From contig OPYK01000003.1 of the NCBI GenBank assembly GCA_900343135.1, forward strand, positions 124,001 through 188,000: 64,000 bases of DNA. The letters run 5' to 3'. Shown here one piece after another: positions 62,536 to 64,000 of the stretch (positions within the stretch are counted from its first letter, which is position 1; every line of letters starts with the position of its first letter). The stretch comes from Atopobium massiliense. Lineage in GTDB: Bacteria > Actinomycetota > Coriobacteriia > Coriobacteriales > Atopobiaceae. The position numbers and the translations under genes are program-made. The notes under the pieces are model-generated. The model did not search any database. It had not been told where the DNA came from and saw only the letters and a list, made by a program, of their open reading frames with translations.

Positions 62536-64000
62536 TTGGCAAACGATACACACAATAACCCATCATCTGCCAATCACGATGATGATGTAACAGGCGGTTT
62601 TACCGGCGATGGCGCTGGTAGCAATAGTAGTGCAAACAGCACTAATCCATCCGACCAAAGCACTCGTGACGATCGCGACAGTCTAAACGATCTGTTGCGC
62701 GACATGGACGATGCCGACGGCGCAGCAGATGACTCTACCACCAACACCAACGTCGACGCAGTAGACGATGACGACGTAGACACCGACACTGACACCGACA
62801 CCGACGATCTCGACAACCTCGACGCACCCAACCAGCAAGACGAGCTTCTTAACCTTGCTGGCGCAAACTTAAGCCACACGCTTACCGATGAGGCTGGTAC
62901 GCGCCTTGATTTGTCGGACATTCATGGAGGCACACTTAAGCCAACCGACCTTTCCGAAGAAATGAAAGCGTCGTTTTTGGAATACTCCATGTCGGTTATC
63001 GTTGCTCGCGCCCTGCCCGACGTGCGCGACGGTTTAAAGCCGGTACACCGCCGCATTTTATACGCCATGAATGAAGCACACATTGTGCCAAGCCGTCCTC
63101 ACAAAAAGTCGGCATGGACCGTGGGTGAAGTAATGGGTAAGTACCACCCGCACGGCGACTCATCCATCTACGAGGCAATGGTGCGTATGGCGCAAGACTT
63201 TTCAATGCGTCTACCCCTTATCGACGGTCACGGTAACTTTGGTTCTATCGATGGCGACCCTGCCGCAGCTATGCGTTACACCGAGTCGCGTCTTACGCAT
63301 GCTGCTATGGACATGCTCCGCGATCTCGACAAAGAAACCGTTGATTTGCAACCTAACTATGATGAATCGCTGCAAGAGCCTGCTGTGTTGCCTGCGCGTT
63401 TTCCAAACCTGCTGGTAAACGGTTCAAATGGTATTGCCGTTGGTATGGCAACCAACGTGCCGCCTCACAACCTGCAAGAAGTTGCACGTGCAGTGTGCTG
63501 CATGATTGACAACCCCAACTCCACGCTCGAAGACCTTATGGCATGTTTGCCTGGCCCCGATTTCCCAACAGGTGGCATTATCATGGGCACCGACGGCATT
63601 AAAGATGCCTACAAAACAGGTCGCGGCACTCTTACCATTCGCTCAAAAGTGCATATCGAAAACACGGGTCGCGCTGGCAGGCAGCGTCTTGTTATTACCG
63701 AAATTCCTTATCAGGTAAACAAATCTCTGCTTCAGGAGCGCATCGCGCAGCAGGTAAACGAAAAGAAAATCGAAGGCATCTCCGACATGCGCGACGAATC
63801 AAACCGCAAGGGTATGCGCATTGTTATCGACCTTAAGCAAGGTGCTGTGCCGCAGGTGGTGCTCAACAACCTCTACAAGCGCACGCAGCTCCAAACGAGC
63901 TTTAGTGTTATCGACATTGCCCTGGTAGACGGCGTGCCACGCACGTTAAGCCTGCACGACATGATTCGCTACTACATAAAGCACCAGCAAGACGTGGTTA
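62536..64000 (+). CDS. gyrA: DNA gyrase subunit A with acidic N-terminal extension (3' end outside window)
   Basis: The first 488 codons of gyrA. The core starts near residue 140 ([37 protein letters not shown]) with the catalytic Tyr248 in [10 protein letters not shown] and the quinolone pocket [15 protein letters not shown] unmutated at the Ser. Before it lies an unusual ~135-residue extension, extremely rich in Asp, Asn, Ser and Thr, with a Thr-Asp repeat ([10 protein letters not shown]). The TTG start is inferred from AAAGGTG 5 bp upstream and continuous frame; the first in-frame ATG is at 62704 inside the acidic part and has no ribosome site. Confidence 0.92.
   Translation, partial: MANDTHNNPSSANHDDDVTGGFTGDGAGSNSSANSTNPSDQSTRDDRDSLNDLLRDMDDADGAADDSTTNTNVDAVDDDDVDTDTDTDTDDLDNLDAPNQQDELLNLAGANLSHTLTDEAGTRLDLSDIHGGTLKPTDLSEEMKASFLEYSMSVIVARALPDVRDGLKPVHRRILYAMNEAHIVPSRPHKKSAWTVGEVMGKYHPHGDSSIYEAMVRMAQDFSMRLPLIDGHGNFGSIDGDPAAAMRYTESRLTHAAMDMLRDLDKETVDLQPNYDESLQEPAVLPARFPNLLVNGSNGIAVGMATNVPPHNLQEVARAVCCMIDNPNSTLEDLMACLPGPDFPTGGIIMGTDGIKDAYKTGRGTLTIRSKVHIENTGRAGRQRLVITEIPYQVNKSLLQERIAQQVNEKKIEGISDMRDESNRKGMRIVIDLKQGAVPQVVLNNLYKRTQLQTSFSVIDIALVDGVPRTLSLHDMIRYYIKHQQDVV

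Overview
The window reads like a low-to-mid-GC actinobacterium of the class Coriobacteriia (Eggerthella/Cryptobacterium-like). This assignment is inferred from gene content and order, not from a database search. The pointers are an FHA/PP2C/SEDS-PBP/PASTA-kinase cluster, a DUF721 (DciA-type) gene between recF and gyrB, ParABS beside rsmG, a tryptophan operon under T-box control, and several essential proteins that carry long disordered or acidic extensions.

Layout. Positions 2-130 hold the tail of an unidentified gene, followed by tRNA-Leu(CAG). Positions 538-11252 form a plus-strand cell-wall/cell-division signalling cluster: a Ser/Thr kinase with a polytopic C-terminus, FhaA, FhaB, a PP2C phosphatase, a natural SEDS glycosyltransferase-transpeptidase fusion, and PknB with four PASTA repeats. 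Positions 11495-21763 are a minus-strand block: a P1B-type metal ATPase with a small partner and an attenuator-like leader, tRNA-Arg(CCT), an unknown membrane protein, a two-component system, a Tat-type lipoprotein, purB and an anchored protein of unknown function. After tRNA-Lys(TTT) come a Trp T-box and trpEGDCFBA (22385-29947), then a methionine ABC transporter metQNI (30406-33629).

An AT-rich PadR/DUF1700 module (33767-34695), a MITE-like element with perfect 34-bp inverted repeats (35064-35255) and tRNA-Gly(CCC) form a small accessory patch. Next are a degenerate M28-like membrane protein with a huge acidic insertion, a tandem WYL regulator, a DnaQ-DinG-type nuclease/helicase, ddl and rlmN.

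The right part is the replication origin region. Leftward from the origin run rpmH, rnpA, yidD, yidC, jag, rsmG, parA and parB, with two perfect parS sites. Rightward run a GHKL ATPase-winged-helix fusion, dnaA, dnaN, recF, DUF721, gyrB and gyrA (cut by the window end). The two large AT-rich gaps (53194-53739 and 57093-57510) look like the two halves of oriC.

The strongest candidate for something undescribed is the origin-proximal set: a gyrase/SpoIIAB-type ATPase fused to a winged helix, a very divergent DnaA, and a perfect 16-bp element repeated twice in front of the ATPase gene and once inside the codons for its own ATP-binding N-box.
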